Shown: positions 36,760 to 49,524, counted from the stretch's first letter. The stretch: DNA of 64,000 nucleotides from Takakia lepidozioides (GCA_030704615.1 CM060733.1:70000001-70064000); one strand, 5' to 3'. The notes: generated from the letters alone by a model not told the origin. Numbers and translations are program-made.

Positions 36760-37158
36760 GTGGACACATGATCTGCTGGACAGGTGGGGAGACGAGCTGC
36801 GTAGTGGTATTTGGTGACTCTGGAATGTGCGGATCGGGGACACGGATTTATCTCTTTCCAAGGACCCGGATAGATTCCGTCTTGCAATGTTACACGAGTG
36901 GAAGTGTTGTCAGTGGTTGTTTGTGGATAACATCTACATGCAGTACAACGGGGAATTCTCTCCGGAGACCCAGCATCGTTTGGGGATTAGGGGTGAGGAG
37001 CTGAACGGACATTCTGTGCACACCGTTCGATCCATTTCTACAATGGGTGGGACGATTCGGAGGAAGACGAGGTGGTGGTGCACTTTGATCAGATCCGCAA
37101 ACAAGTGCACTATGTTTTCAGGGTGATTGCAGCCTACATTGTCCATTTTTTGACGTAA
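36760..37158 (+). pseudogene. Unrecognised protein fragment with a stop and a frameshift
   Basis: One consistent protein can be read: WTHDLLDRWGDELRSGIW, then a TGA, then LWNVRIGDTDLSLSKDPD, FRLAMLHEWKCCQWLFVDN, FSPETQHRLG. After a frameshift near 37030 come FYNGWDDSEEDEVVVHF and RVIAAYIVHFLT, with TAA at 37156-37158. Composition and continuity make it look once-coding. I do not recognise the family. The abrupt start next to the tandem repeat suggests a truncated gene or transposon piece. Confidence 0.4.
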
Positions 37159-38830
37159 CAGCGTTATTTTTGCTGTACATAGTTTGCTGGTTTTGGTCTA
37201 CAATCCTAGATTTTTATGAAATTTGTAAAAAGAGACTCACAACATTGCACCTATCTACATGTAGTATCTACCTTCCAAGACTTGCCACCAAAAACCGTTA
37301 TCTCTAGAAGTGATGGACTTTATGAAAGGCCATAAGCTTTTGTTATAGTCCATACAAAACTTGTTATGGACTCACGAATATTTGCTAGATTCTGTAACAT
37401 ATATGGAATTTAATTGGAATAAGGGACTTGGTCCTCCCTTGCTCTTATGATAAAGAATCTAGTGTGAGAGTTTTTAAACATTACTCGTTAAACTAAATTC
37501 TATGTACTTTATCAACCTACCAATAACACCCATTTTCATAAAGTCCTTTACAATATGAAAACCAAAATACCCCATGAACTATCTTCATTAAATACAACCA
37601 TTTATTGTAGATGAAGGGTGGGGCAAGGTCAAAATTTCAACAACATGTATTTTTGTGATTATGGTCAAGTTTGGATTACGTCACCGACGGCACGTGGCGG
37701 CATATATCCTCCATACATCCCCCCCCCCCCCACAGTATCCCAACAATAGACGTTCCACATGATATAGTGCAAGTGAATCTATTTTTTTGGCTATTTTTCA
37801 CAATTTGTTTTTTTTTAAAATCTTATGTACTTTTATGTAGGCCACATCTTCAACTTTTTGGTCCACTCTTCGTTGCAACTACCCTTCACGTCGTCAGGAC
37901 AGGATGGTTAGTATGAATACCTAGTCAGTGTTACAGAGAAAACATTTTGCATCAGCATGTTTTTGTTCTCTGTAATATGGGAGGTTTACTATTTCATGAG
38001 CAGAAACCATGAGCCATGAGCCATGAGCCGCATGAGCCGCATGAGCGGTGAGCCGAAGTCTAAGATACGCGGATTTCATGAGCGGACTCCTCCAAATTTG
38101 GAAATGCAGCAGATTAAACAAGTATTAAAATAATAGTTTTTTATTTGACCTTGCCATTTTTGGACGTTCCAGATCATGTAATGCGGCGAAGATATGTCGT
38201 CAGTAACAAGTCCGCTCATGGTTTTATAGATCCGCTCATGGAAATAAGTGACCGTGCAACGGGAAATCCAGTATACCACTGCAAAAGGACGTCGCATACT
38301 GGCCTGTATAGAGTATTCCGCGGTTTTACATGCCTTAACATTGGAATGAAGCTGACCCTTTTGCCGCAATTGAACCAATGGAGTCTGCACCAATACAGTC
38401 TGCAGTACTTCACAATTCTGTCTTCTTCGGGTATTCGGCGGGAAAGGTTTGCAACTGAACTGGGAAATAAGGTGCCGCATTAGGGTTCGCACGTGCGAAA
38501 TTTCGGAGCGGTTTGGTGTTGGCGAAGGCCGCCTCTACCAGTACCTACGACGATACTTGGAAATGCGGCGCCGCATTTCCTTGTCGGAGGTCGAATGAGG
38601 AAAGCAAGTTTTCGGAAAGCAGAAAAACATGAACCCTCCAACATACAAAAATACATGCACGTGGAAACAAGTGAACGATATAGTAATATCTTAGTTCGAG
38701 CAAAACAGATTACTGGTAGGCAAGACATATGTCGGACCTTTCTGTGGCCAGAGTCTGAGGTACTGGCAGCAGTACAGTTCTACTATCCGAAAAGGATGGG
38801 CGTACCATTGTATTGGGACCGCAAGCCAAG
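37159..38830. other. AT-rich stretch without a recognised gene
   Basis: The sequence is AT-rich to about 37950, followed by a small CATGAGC/GAGC tandem run (near 38005-38050). A single GGAAATGCGGCGCCGCATTTCC-type palindrome lies at about 38560. Open frames up to 148 codons (38493-38939 plus) are antisense to, or extend into, the transposase gene and have no motif. Confidence 0.4.
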
Positions 38831-38831
38831 C

Positions 38832-41800
38832 TCACTGGTCCCCTGGATCCATATTCAGAAGAGTGTGAACCTCCTGGGGGCTCAACCCTGGTGCATATAT
38901 GAAGTGATGAGTTGTGGAATTACAACGGAGTCTCTTTAGGTACACGTAGTACAAATGCTTGCAAGGGCAGTATGATGCCCCCTTGTTCGCCATGATCTGG
39001 AAGTCGGTGCAATTGCAGGTGGGTAATTCTGAAATGATGATGGTGTACACCTCATTGCGAACAGCTGAGCCTGCCGTGGCCATCTGATACACACGCCCGA
39101 ATCCGGGTGGGGGCACTTCAGTCGAGCTCTGGATTGTACAGTTCATCCGAAGTGCATTCCACATCCTTGTCTCGTTCACTTTTGAGGGAGGTCGCCGCCT
39201 CTTCGGTTTCCCCCAACGGTGTGTAGGATGCTTAGAGCTGTCGTGTCCCATTGTTCTTGCTCTCACAGGGGTCGGTGGTGGAGGCTGTGGAAGCGGAAAT
39301 GGTTGTCTGGGGACGTCAGTGCGCTGCACCATCCAAAATCCTGCGGCGGTAAGGGCGTCGGCCTCAACCTGACTCAGATCGCAGCCTGGTTCCACCGGCC
39401 ACACCGGGGGAGCCTCTGGCATTGTTTGTATGCCGTACTTGGGCTTTCCATACACGCAAGTCATAATGTCGTGCCTGCAGAACCAGAACTGGGTGGTTGT
39501 CGCCTCCGCAAACTTTGCATGGACAAATCTTCCTGTAAAAGTAGGAGCAGGGACAGCCCCATCTGGATTCCTCCTTATCATCTCTAAACAACGTTGCCGT
39601 GTATCCACACGAATTGCGGAACACCTTCCTCGAAACGACGGCTTTGTGCGAGCAATTCTCCACTGTGATGCAGACACAGTCGTCTCCACAATGGCTTGGC
39701 CATACTGCATAACAGCGGGCGGAATCTGGGGCAAGGGAGCGGTGGGAATTTCTCGCACGAAATCCCCGGTTGAAGACGACGGCGATCTGGAATTTCTTGG
39801 GCTTCCACTGCTGGAAGACACATTGTGCGGCAACATGACGGGACCTCGAGGTGCTGTCCGAATGTTCCTGTCGGATCTCCAGGAATCCTCTTCGCACCCG
39901 GGTTCCTCTTCAATCCTCCGCCTGACAGGGCAAGTCCGGACGTCCCCTCTAGGTGTTCACCTCTGCGGTGCAGAGGCGTCCCTTTGATCTTCTCTTGCAA
40001 TGCTGTCGCCCATTTCACTGGATTCTTGGACCTCGAAGCTGTTCGTACCAACAATTCCTCCCTGTCCGGCCCAAAGCCCCATTGTTTGCCACTCAGGAAC
40101 TTGTAGTACGTGGCTTGCTGCATGATTGCTCTGTCGATGTCCTCCGTTGTGGCCGTCACTACGTCCACCAGATGTGCGGTAGAAGACGCTCGCCAGGAGG
40201 AGTGGACCGATTCTGCCATATTCGTGTTCGGCATGTCCGTGTCGGAATCCAAGCACCGCTCCTAGAAGGACACAAACAATGGTGAGGGACCAATCGAAAT
40301 GTCCGTAACAGAAAGACAAATGAACGAAAATGACAGCAGCCTACCTCCCGCATGTACTGTCCGAACTGTCGATACCGAAAATGCCACCACCCCAACCAGC
40401 TGTGCAATGCTCCCAGATTGGTTGTCTCCACTGCACCTGACGTGTTCCACCAAGCCTCGATGATAGCAAACTTAACCTCCGCGTCATCAAATGTGGGTGC
40501 ATCCTTCCACGCCGTACAAATGACACGATGTTCAGCCTGGAATGAGCTAGCAACAAATTTGGTAGTGTAGTGGGATAGACTCTGCATCCAATGGAATCCA
40601 CAGGATCTCTCTTTCCCCTCCATTGGAACATTGGGGTCCTCACCGTACACACGCCGCACCGCTGCCCAGTTGGCCTGAGCGTTGTCTGCCATGAATCCCC
40701 TGAAATTGGGCTCTGGCAATCCCGCCCTTGCCATCTGCTCGTTTATGCCCTCCCACAGATGCATCTCGGACTGTGTGTCCTCCCCTTTCATCTCACAGAT
40801 TGCAATCGTCATGAGCCTCTTGGAGTGATAGTCATAAACATGCGCACCCATAGTCATCCACTGATGGTTTGTAATTCGCTTGATGTGATCAAACATCACC
40901 CAAGCATTCGACAAGTTTCCAGTTGTCATGCGAGTGACCAAGTCGACTCCACTCCCAGGCCCACACGTCGACATTTTGAAAATGTAACAACGATCGGATT
41001 CGCTGCCTTGCCTTGGAAACCTGCTACCTTGGATGTAGTCATATCCAGTCATTCGTTTCACCTCCAGGATTGAGTACATGTCCGACCCCCTGCCGAACTC
41101 CTGCTTGCAAGATACGATGTGATTCCGCACATTCGGACTACAAACGTGCGAGACGGACTCCAAGAGGTCACGCATCTCGTCTTCGGTCAAGGGCTCTCGG
41201 TCGGAACCATCTTCAGACATGATTTTGCCAAGAGCAATCTTGTGGGCTGCCTTCAGCTGAATCTGCTTTGGTCTGGCTCCGGGGCTCAATTTCACCTCCT
41301 CTTTTATGATGTCGTGTGCTTCCTGCACAGCCTCACGCATGTTGCCTCTCGCCAAGGGGTGGCAGTGGACCCCAACGTGTATGCAAGCTCAAGTCAAGTC
41401 CGGGAGCAAATGGATTACGTAATATTGCTTGGCTCTGCACATGGACATGCACATCGGTGGTTCTTTGCAATGTGCACACTTGAAAGAACCCGCAGGAGCT
41501 TGGCTGGAGACAATGAATGGATGATGCGTTGTGCCAGTCCAATCCGTCTCGTTTCTCCGCCCTCCTTTGGAGAGAAAGTGGAAGCAGGTGGGATTGAGGC
41601 ACCTCAGCTTCCCCGCACAGAGGACATATCGTACACGAACACCATCAGCAATTTTCGTGCTACTGGTCTTCGTCACACACCAGGGGTGTCCGTCATGCTT
41701 TCGATCCATGTCTGTTAACATCCCGGAGGCTTTGTTTGACGAAGAAACAGGTGGAAACTCGAAGATGACATTGCCATCGACTTTGGGAGGCAGAAACGTT

Positions 41801-42361
41801 ACCTTTCTGACTGGGAATTTGGCATAGTCGAGAGCAGCCAGCTCGGAGCGAGAACCATCGAGGTGATGTTGTCGTAGGAGCTGCACAATGGACCGGGTTG
41901 GAGTTATCAATGCAATCATCTTCCTCGTCGGAAATGTCAAATACGTCCACACGAGAAGCTATGGAGGGTCTTGACGGTCCAGGTCGGGAATGATTATCGT
42001 TGCATACCTCTCTGTTGGCAGTGGCCGCCTGTCGGTTTCCGGACTCCTTTGTGGATGGTGTGGGCAGCGACTGATTCGGAAAGGGAATGGGCATTCCCAC
42101 AGCTTGGTACAGGATGGTGTCTGATGGGGGTACGTGCCATTCGATTCCGCAACCTCCGTCGTTACCTAGCACGACAATGGTCTCGTCAACCTGTCCAGGA
42201 ACATCCTTCCTTTCTTCTTCCAAATAAACTGTGCCCGGTTTGAGCTTGAATTTGGAACAAAGGTAAGTTTCAGTCACTCTGCAAAGTCCTCCCTCGTTTG
42301 GGATCCAGGCTCTCCCAAGTTGCGGAGGACAGCAAACTATAGCGTAGGAATTCGGAGCCAT
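38832..42361 (-). pseudogene. MULE-like transposase with N-terminal zinc-finger-like region and C-terminal SWIM finger
   Basis: ATG at 42361 (MAPNSYAIVCCPPQL). The N-terminal part shifts frame near 41890, then holds a Cys/His-rich finger region (YVLCAGKLRCLNPTCFHF ... CAHCKEPPMCMSMC) that resembles FLYWCH-type or WRKY-type DNA-binding modules. A TGA at 41389-41391 follows, probably a CGA-to-TGA change in the same frame. The core reads FRGFMADNAQANWAAVRRVY ... CGFHWMQSL ... WWNTSGAVE, consistent with a MULE DDE domain. A GT-AG intron spans 40344-40262, and exon 2 starts ERCLDSDTDMPNTNMAES. A shift near 39840 leads to the C-terminal SWIM motif (CNCTDF ... CPCKHLYYVYL, about 38960-39030), ending in TAG-side residues NMDPGDQ. 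Two related pieces occur at 24263-24974 and 63448-64000. Terminal inverted repeats were not found. Confidence 0.7.
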
Positions 42362-42778
42362 CGAACACCGCACGAAGTTGGCAAGTGCGAGGTTCAGTAT
42401 AGCGACAGACCAAGGCTCACAGGCACCATGCGGAGTCCATCGACGATTGGAAGTCGCACATTGAAGTGGAAAGTATTGTTTCAAGCTACATGCATGAAGG
42501 TGGGAGGTTTGATTCCATAGCCAGTAAGTTAGACAATGATGGCCGATTCGGCGACGAAATAACATCTCCTGACAGTTTCTCCTAAGGGTGGATCCAGCAA
42601 TATTCTCGGTGCAGACAGGAACGTTCGCACTGACAAGTGCCAGTACTGTTAGTTAAAATGGTCAGACAACCAAGTTGTGCTCATCAAGACTGGCCGCAAT
42701 TGTGTTGTTTCCGAACAATGCAACCCATTCAGGTTCCAGATTTCCCGTCCCGAGTGATTCTTTCGATTGCTGGTGGAT

Positions 42779-44286
42779 GGAAATACGGCGCCGCATTTCC
42801 GTATTGCATCTTGGTCATGCACCAGAGCGACGGAAATGCGGCACCGAGTTTCCGTCCGGGGGAAACCTTTATACTCTCCAGAACGGAAATGCGGTAACGC
42901 ATTTCCATCCAGCAAGCACGGTATGTGAAGGTGGAACAGAAATGCGGTACCGCATTTCCGTTCTGATTGAGAATTATGAACAAAGGGAACAGAAATGCGG
43001 TACCGCATTTCCGTCCGAGTCGCACTTTCCGACATTCCAGAACGGAAATGCGGCACCACATATCCGCCCGGGTGAGACCTTAACACTCTCCAGAACGGAA
43101 ATGCGGTAACGTATTTCCATCCAGAAAGCACGGTATGTGAAGGTGGAACGGAAATGCGGTACCGCATTTCCGTTCTGATTGAGAATTATGAACAACGGGA
43201 ACAGAAATGCGGCACCGCATTTCCGTCCGAGTCGCACTTTCCGACATTCCAGAACGGAAATGCGGCGCCGCATTTCCATTTTGTATCTGATGCATGGAGC
43301 CGAGTGCAATTCCGACCGCTTGAGACAGCGCAATTCCGACCGGTTGAGACATTCATACTATCCCGCATTTCCGTTCTGACTGAAAATCGTGAACCATCGG
43401 AACTGAAATGCGGCAGCGCATTTCCATCCGAGTCGCACCTCCCAACATTCCAGAACGCAAATGCGGCACCGCATTTCCGTTCTGATGAAAAATCGTGAAA
43501 CATCGGAACTGAAATGCGGTCCCGCATTTCCGTCGGAGTCGCACCTTCCGACATTCCAAAACGGAAATGCGGCGCCGCATTACCGTTTTGTATGTGAGGC
43601 ATGGAGCTGTGGAACAAAAATGCGGCACCGCATTTCCGCCAGGGTCAGACCTTAATACTCTACAGAACGGAAATGCGGTACCGCATTTCCGTTCTGACTG
43701 AAAATCGTGAACAACGGGAACAGAAATTCGGCTCCGCATTTCCGTCCGAGTCGCACCTTCCGACATTCTCGAACGGAAATGCGGCGCCGCATTCCATTTT
43801 GTATACGAGGCCTGGAGCTGTGGGACGGAAATGTGGTGCCGCATTTCCATCCATGTGAGACCTTCAAACTTTCTTGACAGGAAATGCGGCACCGCATTTC
43901 TGTTCAAGTGAGACCTCTATACTTTCCCGAACGGAAATGTGGAACGGCATTTCCGTTCATCAACTGCGGTATGTGAAGGGGGAACGGAAATGCGGTACCG
44001 TATTTTGATTCAGATTGAAAATCATGAACCACGGGAACTGAAATGTTGTGCCGCATTTCCGTCCGAATCGCACCTTTCGACATTCCTGAACGGAAATGCG
44101 GCGCCGCATTTCCCTTTTGTATCTCATACATGGAGCTGTGGGACGGAAATGCGGCACCGTATTTCCGTTCAACAACTAAGGTATGTGAAGGTGGAACTGA
44201 AATGCGGTGCCGCATTTTCTTCCAACAAGTACGGATGTGTAGCTTCGTGATGGTACTTAACGGAAATGCGGCGCCGCATTCGCATT
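42779..44286. repeat. Array of about 27 GGAAATGCGG..CCGCATTTCC palindromes, pitch about 53 bp
   Basis: Palindromes of about 22 bases with half-site GGAAATGCGG and a C/T-R-C centre start at about 42779, 42832, 42883, 42935, 42989, 43044, 43097, 43150, 43203, 43256, 43405 and on to 44262. The spacing is almost always 52-54 bases. Spacers belong to a few types (CCGAGTCGCAC.TTCCGACA, TGA..GA..AT.ATGAAC, GGTATGTGAAGGTGGAAC, GAGACCTTAATACTCTC), which recur in a loose higher-order unit of about 210 bases. Some units lose palindromy by single changes. The many frames with GNAAPHFRSG-like residues on both strands are translations of this repeat, not genes. Confidence 0.9.
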
Positions 44287-44719
44287 TTCACTCCAACTCA
44301 TCAGACGCTGGGACGGAAATGCCTTGAAATGTGAACACGTGGAGCAACGGAATTGCGGCACATGTCTGCACTCTATCTGACTGAAGTGGCATGAGGCGGC
44401 GCGGCCTGACCGTTGGATAATGATGTTTGTTTTTCGGACGGCAGGCGTACCCTAAACGATTCGAATTTCGTAATGACGCAAAGTCCATGAGGAGACACTT
44501 TCGTCCAACCCTTTCAAACCCAAGTGGTGCATCACCACCGTTTCATCTACTTTTGTCGTGTCTCCTCAGTCACCCCTCTCGCGCCCTTTCCATCTGCACT
44601 CTTTGCCCCTTTTCCCTGTCTCTGTTCTTCTTATGCTCGAACCTGAGAGGGGGGGATTTCGTGCACCATACAGGAGACCTCGTCGCAAGCTCCGAAAATT
44701 ATACTTCGGACGTAGGCCA

Positions 44720-47700
44720 ATGCCGAAGGGGAGGAAGCAGATGCGTCTACAGGAGGAGATTGCCATCTCCGAGCAGCAGGCCACTCAGGCAACCCAGCCA
44801 CCAGTGAGAGCTCCATGCGATCGGGCTGCGCGCAGCTGATCGAGCACCGAACCCCCCATTTTGCTTCTGTAATTCTTAGACTGAATGCTAGGAGACTTGA
44901 ATGCAGAACATGTTTGCATGCCTAACAGGAAAGGTGGACGTGCTGGAGGGATCGCAGGAAGAGTCCGAGGAGCTAGCTGCAGCACGTACACCCACCCGAT
45001 CCCCGAGCGCGAGTATTCCTGCCGGGCCTAGCCCTGTGCGTTTCAAAGACGTGGCTTCGAAGGGCAAGTTCAAAGCCCCAGAGATCGACTCGCGTTCTTC
45101 GGTCATGGAGAATCGCCAGCAGGGGTCGGGCCCTTCTCCAGCAAAGTCGAAGAAGAAGCAGCCCGTCCCTCTACTGGTTTCTGAACCGGCTCAGGCCGCT
45201 TCACCCCCACCAACGCGAATGAAGCAGCCTGGTAAAAGACAGATTCAATTGCAGCAGACACCTTCACCTGCAAGGATGAGGAAGCAGAAGGCAATCAGGG
45301 CGACGGCCGAACAATCTCCCGCAAAACCGCTTCCACGAGCTGAAGCTCAGTTCCTGGAGGATTTCCCGCCTGCAGATGTTGGGGCCGACTCTGCTGCAGC
45401 GAAGGCAATGGGATCGACCGTTTCTGTCGATTTGGTACCGGAGGAGGGTGTTGCCGCTCAACGTTCGCAGCAAGACCTCACCACCGATGAGCAAGCAGGC
45501 CCGGAGGAGGCTCTGCAATGGCAGAATTGCCCGCAGACAGGCCCCAGAGTGCAGCTCCAGTTGAGGATGCTCCAGCTGCTCAGCCACTACCGGCCTACAG
45601 ACATGTCTCCGGAGGATTTCAAAAGTGCAGCTGATAAAATGTTGGAGGAGACACACAGTAGCATTGGCAGAGTTCTGGGCAGCAGGGTATTCCAGCTGAC
45701 TCTTCGAATCCCACTCTGTCGCATGGTCTCCCTTCCCATCGTTAGGCAGGCCCTTCCCGGAGATGTGGATAAGCTCAAGTTCGCATTTCGAGAAGGGTAC
45801 CGTCTGGGATCGGCAGCGTTTTACGTTTCCATTGAGAATGAGGACGGCGAAACTCGTGGACCCACTGCCGATGAATTGTCAACGTGGGATACCACTGGCA
45901 CACTCGCAACAACGAATTCAAGGCGACGCTGAAGGGTGATCCAGACTTCGGCCATATGTCGGGTAAAATGTTCTTTGTGTGGGACGGGAATCACCGACTT
46001 CTCGCGTGGTGGGAGTACATCAAGCAGAACCATGCCAAGCACATTGGCTGGCATTACATGGTGGAGTGTGTCATCCTCAAGGTGAAGGCGGCAGACTCCT
46101 CCTTGCTCAAGAATGCCATGGCGGACCTCAACTCGTAAGATACTCATACCCTCCCAAGCACGTTTGAAATGCGGTGCCGCATTTCGGTTTCCAATCTGTT
46201 TTGTTTCCGTGCTTTCGTGGACTGAACTGGAGAGTGTGCCTTGCAGGGTCACTGAAAATGCATACGTGCATACCCACATGGCACATATGCTGTACAGGGT
46301 GAGGAAAACTGGTCTCACTGATCCGCACATGTTCGCGGAAATGCTGGAGCCCGAGCTCATTCAGAAAGCCGTGGCAAAAACTGACCGGACATGGTATCGT
46401 CTCACTATGGATGGAATGGTGGAGGTGATATACAAAGTAAGTCGTCCTCCGATTTCCCTCTGCTCATCCTTCAGATTGAAATTTCCAGTAATCTTTCCAC
46501 ATGAATCGAATGTAACGCTTCTGCATGTTTTTGTTGGCAGTCAAACATCAAGCTGGATTTGGCCCATGCCAACGCTTCTTCATGGAAAGTGAGGGGCAGG
46601 TGAAAACGTTGCAGTCATTGACTGAGCACTTGAAGGAAGCCGGTGTCAAGTCCAGAACCAAATACAAGTCAAAGCTTGTGAAGCTGGTGGCAATTGCAGA
46701 TCCGGCACTTGGAAAGGACTTCATCCCCGAGATTGCAAAACACTATTCTCGGGCCATGCAGCCGACCATGCAATTGGAGAAACTGCATCACCTCTCAACG
46801 GCATGTGTTGAGGCAAAAGAGAAGGTGAGGTTTCAATGCACTGAAGTTCCTTCCTAGCAATAGCCACTCTCTTCCAGCTCCTGACATTGGATCGGAAATG
46901 GCAGACACGGTGGCTGTCGATCAGGAATGCATCCGAGAGCATAAGGACAATGTGGTCTTTTCCACTCGAAGTTTCCGACCCTGCAGTGGATGTGTGGCTC
47001 AACCGCATGACTTGGTGGTTCCAGGTAATTCAAGGTACTTCCCCAGATTTGCTTTTCTGAAATGAATTCCCTGAACTGCTACGTGACAATGCATGTGGGA
47101 ATCGCAGGTAATGTCGAATGCGAAGGAGCAAGTCGTAATGCACACAAATTCGTTCGGGCTTGTACGTCAAATGGGATGGAACACAGACATTGGAAGACTA
47201 CGTGACACGTTTCAGATGTGCGTACAAGGACAACCTTTTCGCCAGAGAGCTACAGACAGCAAGAAGAGCGTGGAGTTTACACATCAGGAGGGAGCGGGGA
47301 AAGCTGCAATGCGAATTGTTTACAGGTGAAGCACAGCTGCCCTTGTATGCGAAGCCTGGTTACGAGGTTTGTCTCGGAAATGCGCACCCCGCATTCGCAT
47401 TTTATGTTTTCGGTGGCACTCTGCGAGTAGGTTCGTCCAATCTTATGCTCACGCATGCTGACTGCCTGTAGGTATATGAAATACGTGCTCCTTCAGACAG
47501 GGGCCCTGGCTCAAGAGCCCCGTTCTTCATGGCTTGGACCGTGGCGGGCCCAAGCTGTGTCTACACACCCGAGATGCAGAAACAATGGCATCCGCGCATC
47601 TCGTTGGATGCCCTGGTACCTGGATATGTCTGGCGGTATTGTTGACGAGTCTGAGAAAGATCTGCACGCCTTGGCAGAAGAGAAGAGAAAGGAAAGACGT

Positions 47701-49430
47701 GTCCCTGCTAGGCCAAAGTTGGCCAAGGAATCTGCTGCTCTGGAAGAATCCAGAAAGGCAGCTGAGATGGCACAAAAGACGGTGGATGCAGCTGTGCAGG
47801 CCCAACAGAAGGGGTCGAAGAAGAGAGAGGACTCGCCAGCAAGGAGCAGCTGTTGTGACACCCGCCAAAACGAAGAAGCAGAAAACAGCCTGTTCAGGAA
47901 GAGGGTGAGGAAGAGGACTCCGATGGAGACTTTGCAACCAGCCCACCCCCCCAAACGCAGGTTGCCTCCCCTGTGCCCACCGTTGTCACGAGAGGCACGA
48001 GAACTGGCTCGGCAAAGAAGGCACTCTTCAACCCCCCAGGGGGCACCCTTTCGAGCCGGTGGAAATGAAGAGGCCAAAAGTGGCTCCCAAACATTAGTCC
48101 AGTGTGTAAATGAGAGTTTCTTGCGGCTTTGGATGGACGGGCAGCCAAGTTGGCATACATGAAGACCATGGAGGGTCTGAAGGGCAGAGCACTGAAGAAG
48201 GCGACTGCCAAGAGCCTTCCGACACCCCAGGATTTCAGAAATATGGTCTCGTTCTTTGAGAGGGGTGTGCAGACAAGGATTGTAGGAGGGGCGGAATGCC
48301 ACCGAGTGGTCTTGCGATATGATCATCTTGGATATTCCGGACGGAGAGCCTGTGGAAGGACTGCAAGCTTTGCCATCTGGAACAGGTACCGGAGGACTTT
48401 TGGAAGAAAGGATTCGGGCTTGCCCGCATGGTGTTGGACGACAGAGGTTGTGTGGTTGTCCTGGCGAGCAGAGGAAAAAACACTCAGACAGGAATTGCGA
48501 AGTGGACCCGCAAGAGCGCCGTCCCGATTCTGAAAAAAAGAAGTGGACGTGCATCAACACACTGGGCCTTCGGTCGGAAGGGAAGAAGGTGATTACGACA
48601 CTGGCACTCGTCCATCATTTGCTTGGGTGTTTTCAAATGCGGTGCCGCATTCGGTTCTATCGTTCCCCTGTGTATGCAGACGAAGCAGTTCGATGCATAC
48701 TGCTTTGTGAAGGAGAACTCCACCTTTGCTTTTCGGAAGGAGGGAGGAAAGGTTGACCCGAACTGCGACCCCTCGATTACGATGTTCTGTTCAACAACGT
48801 TCCCAAGGAACTTCTCCCTCATAGCCTCAATTCACGGAACCCCTACGGTACTCACGGACTCGGAGCCCTGCCTTCATTCAGACAATTATGGAGACATGCA
48901 CAGACGTGGAGGGCACAGTGCTCGACCTCATTGTGGGACAGGTATGCAGAATCTTGATCTATGCTGTTCTGCAAATTCTCGTTAGGATGTAGTTCGCAAC
49001 ATCTGAAGCGCCATGTGGTAATGTGTGGATGGCATGTAACAGGTGCCTCAATGTGGGCTGGGCGGTTTCCGACGGCACCTCTTTGCCTACGAGGAGGATT
49101 CATCCGTGTGGGGATCCCATTGGAGGGCTGCAACGGAATGTTAAGGCTCCCAAAGAGCGGAAGTCTCCTCGGATTTGTCGGAGTCCGAGGAAGACACAGT
49201 GGACATTGATGCGGAGGAGAACCGGAATACGAGTGAGTGCAAACATTGTAAGTTTGCAAAGCCTTCTGGGTCATTTTTTGTCAAACGAATTTCCCGACTG
49301 TGGTTCTCATAGTCTCGTTGATGATTGTCATGTGCAGGGATTGCAGGGTCGGGTCGAAACATGTAGGGCCTACACTTCCTGCCAGGAAGGAAGAATGTCC
49401 CGTTTCTTGCGAGGGCCGACTTCATGACGA
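44720..49430 (+). pseudogene. Multi-exon gene with ParB-like domain and a methyltransferase-like C-terminal part, frameshifted
   Basis: A short exon starting MPKGRKQMRLQEEIAIS (44720) may lead into the 44930-45930 exon: a low-complexity Pro/Ala/Lys-rich region, then SPEDFKSAADKMLEE, RIPLCRMVSLPIVRQALPGD and, after a shift near 45890, MSGKMFFVWDGNHRLLAWW. The last is the G.HR..A-type signature of ParB/Srx-like domains. Plausible GT-AG introns follow (donors GTAAGA 46136, GTAAGT 46438, GTGAGG 46825, GTAATT 47023; acceptors ending TGCAG, GGCAG, TCCAG). Further on come KGFGLARMVLDDRGCVVVLA (about 48400-48460) and AFIQTIMETCTDVEGTVLDL (about 48870-48930). These resemble the motif after DPPY and the final E..GDxVLD.F..G motif of DNA N4/N6 methylases. 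ILDIPDG near 48325 sits where DPPY would be. At least five frameshifts are needed. Introns contain single palindromes of the 42.8-kb type (46165, 48632). The domain calls are by eye. Confidence 0.45.
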
Positions 49431-49524
49431 GCCCGGTGAGGGACTACTCCCTTCCTAGTTATGCAGCTAAACTCGCCAATACAGCGATTAGAAGAAGTGA
49501 GAATCCCAGTAAAGTACGCAGATT

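Noticed and set aside
36116-36771. Pro/Trp/His-rich open frames on both strands
   Set aside because: They arise from the 96-bp tandem repeat being near a multiple of three.
42649-44250. Many open frames of 60-180 codons on both strands with GNAAPHFRSG-like repeats
   Set aside because: They are translations of the palindrome array, present in both directions and without starts or motifs.
42779-44286. CRISPR array
   Set aside because: The regular repeat and spacer pitch resembles one, but spacers are themselves repetitive, the DNA is eukaryotic, and no cas genes are near.
47511-48560. Long minus-strand open frame of 349 codons
   Set aside because: It is antisense to the ParB-like gene and Ser/Cys/Leu-rich in the manner of a shadow frame, with no motif.
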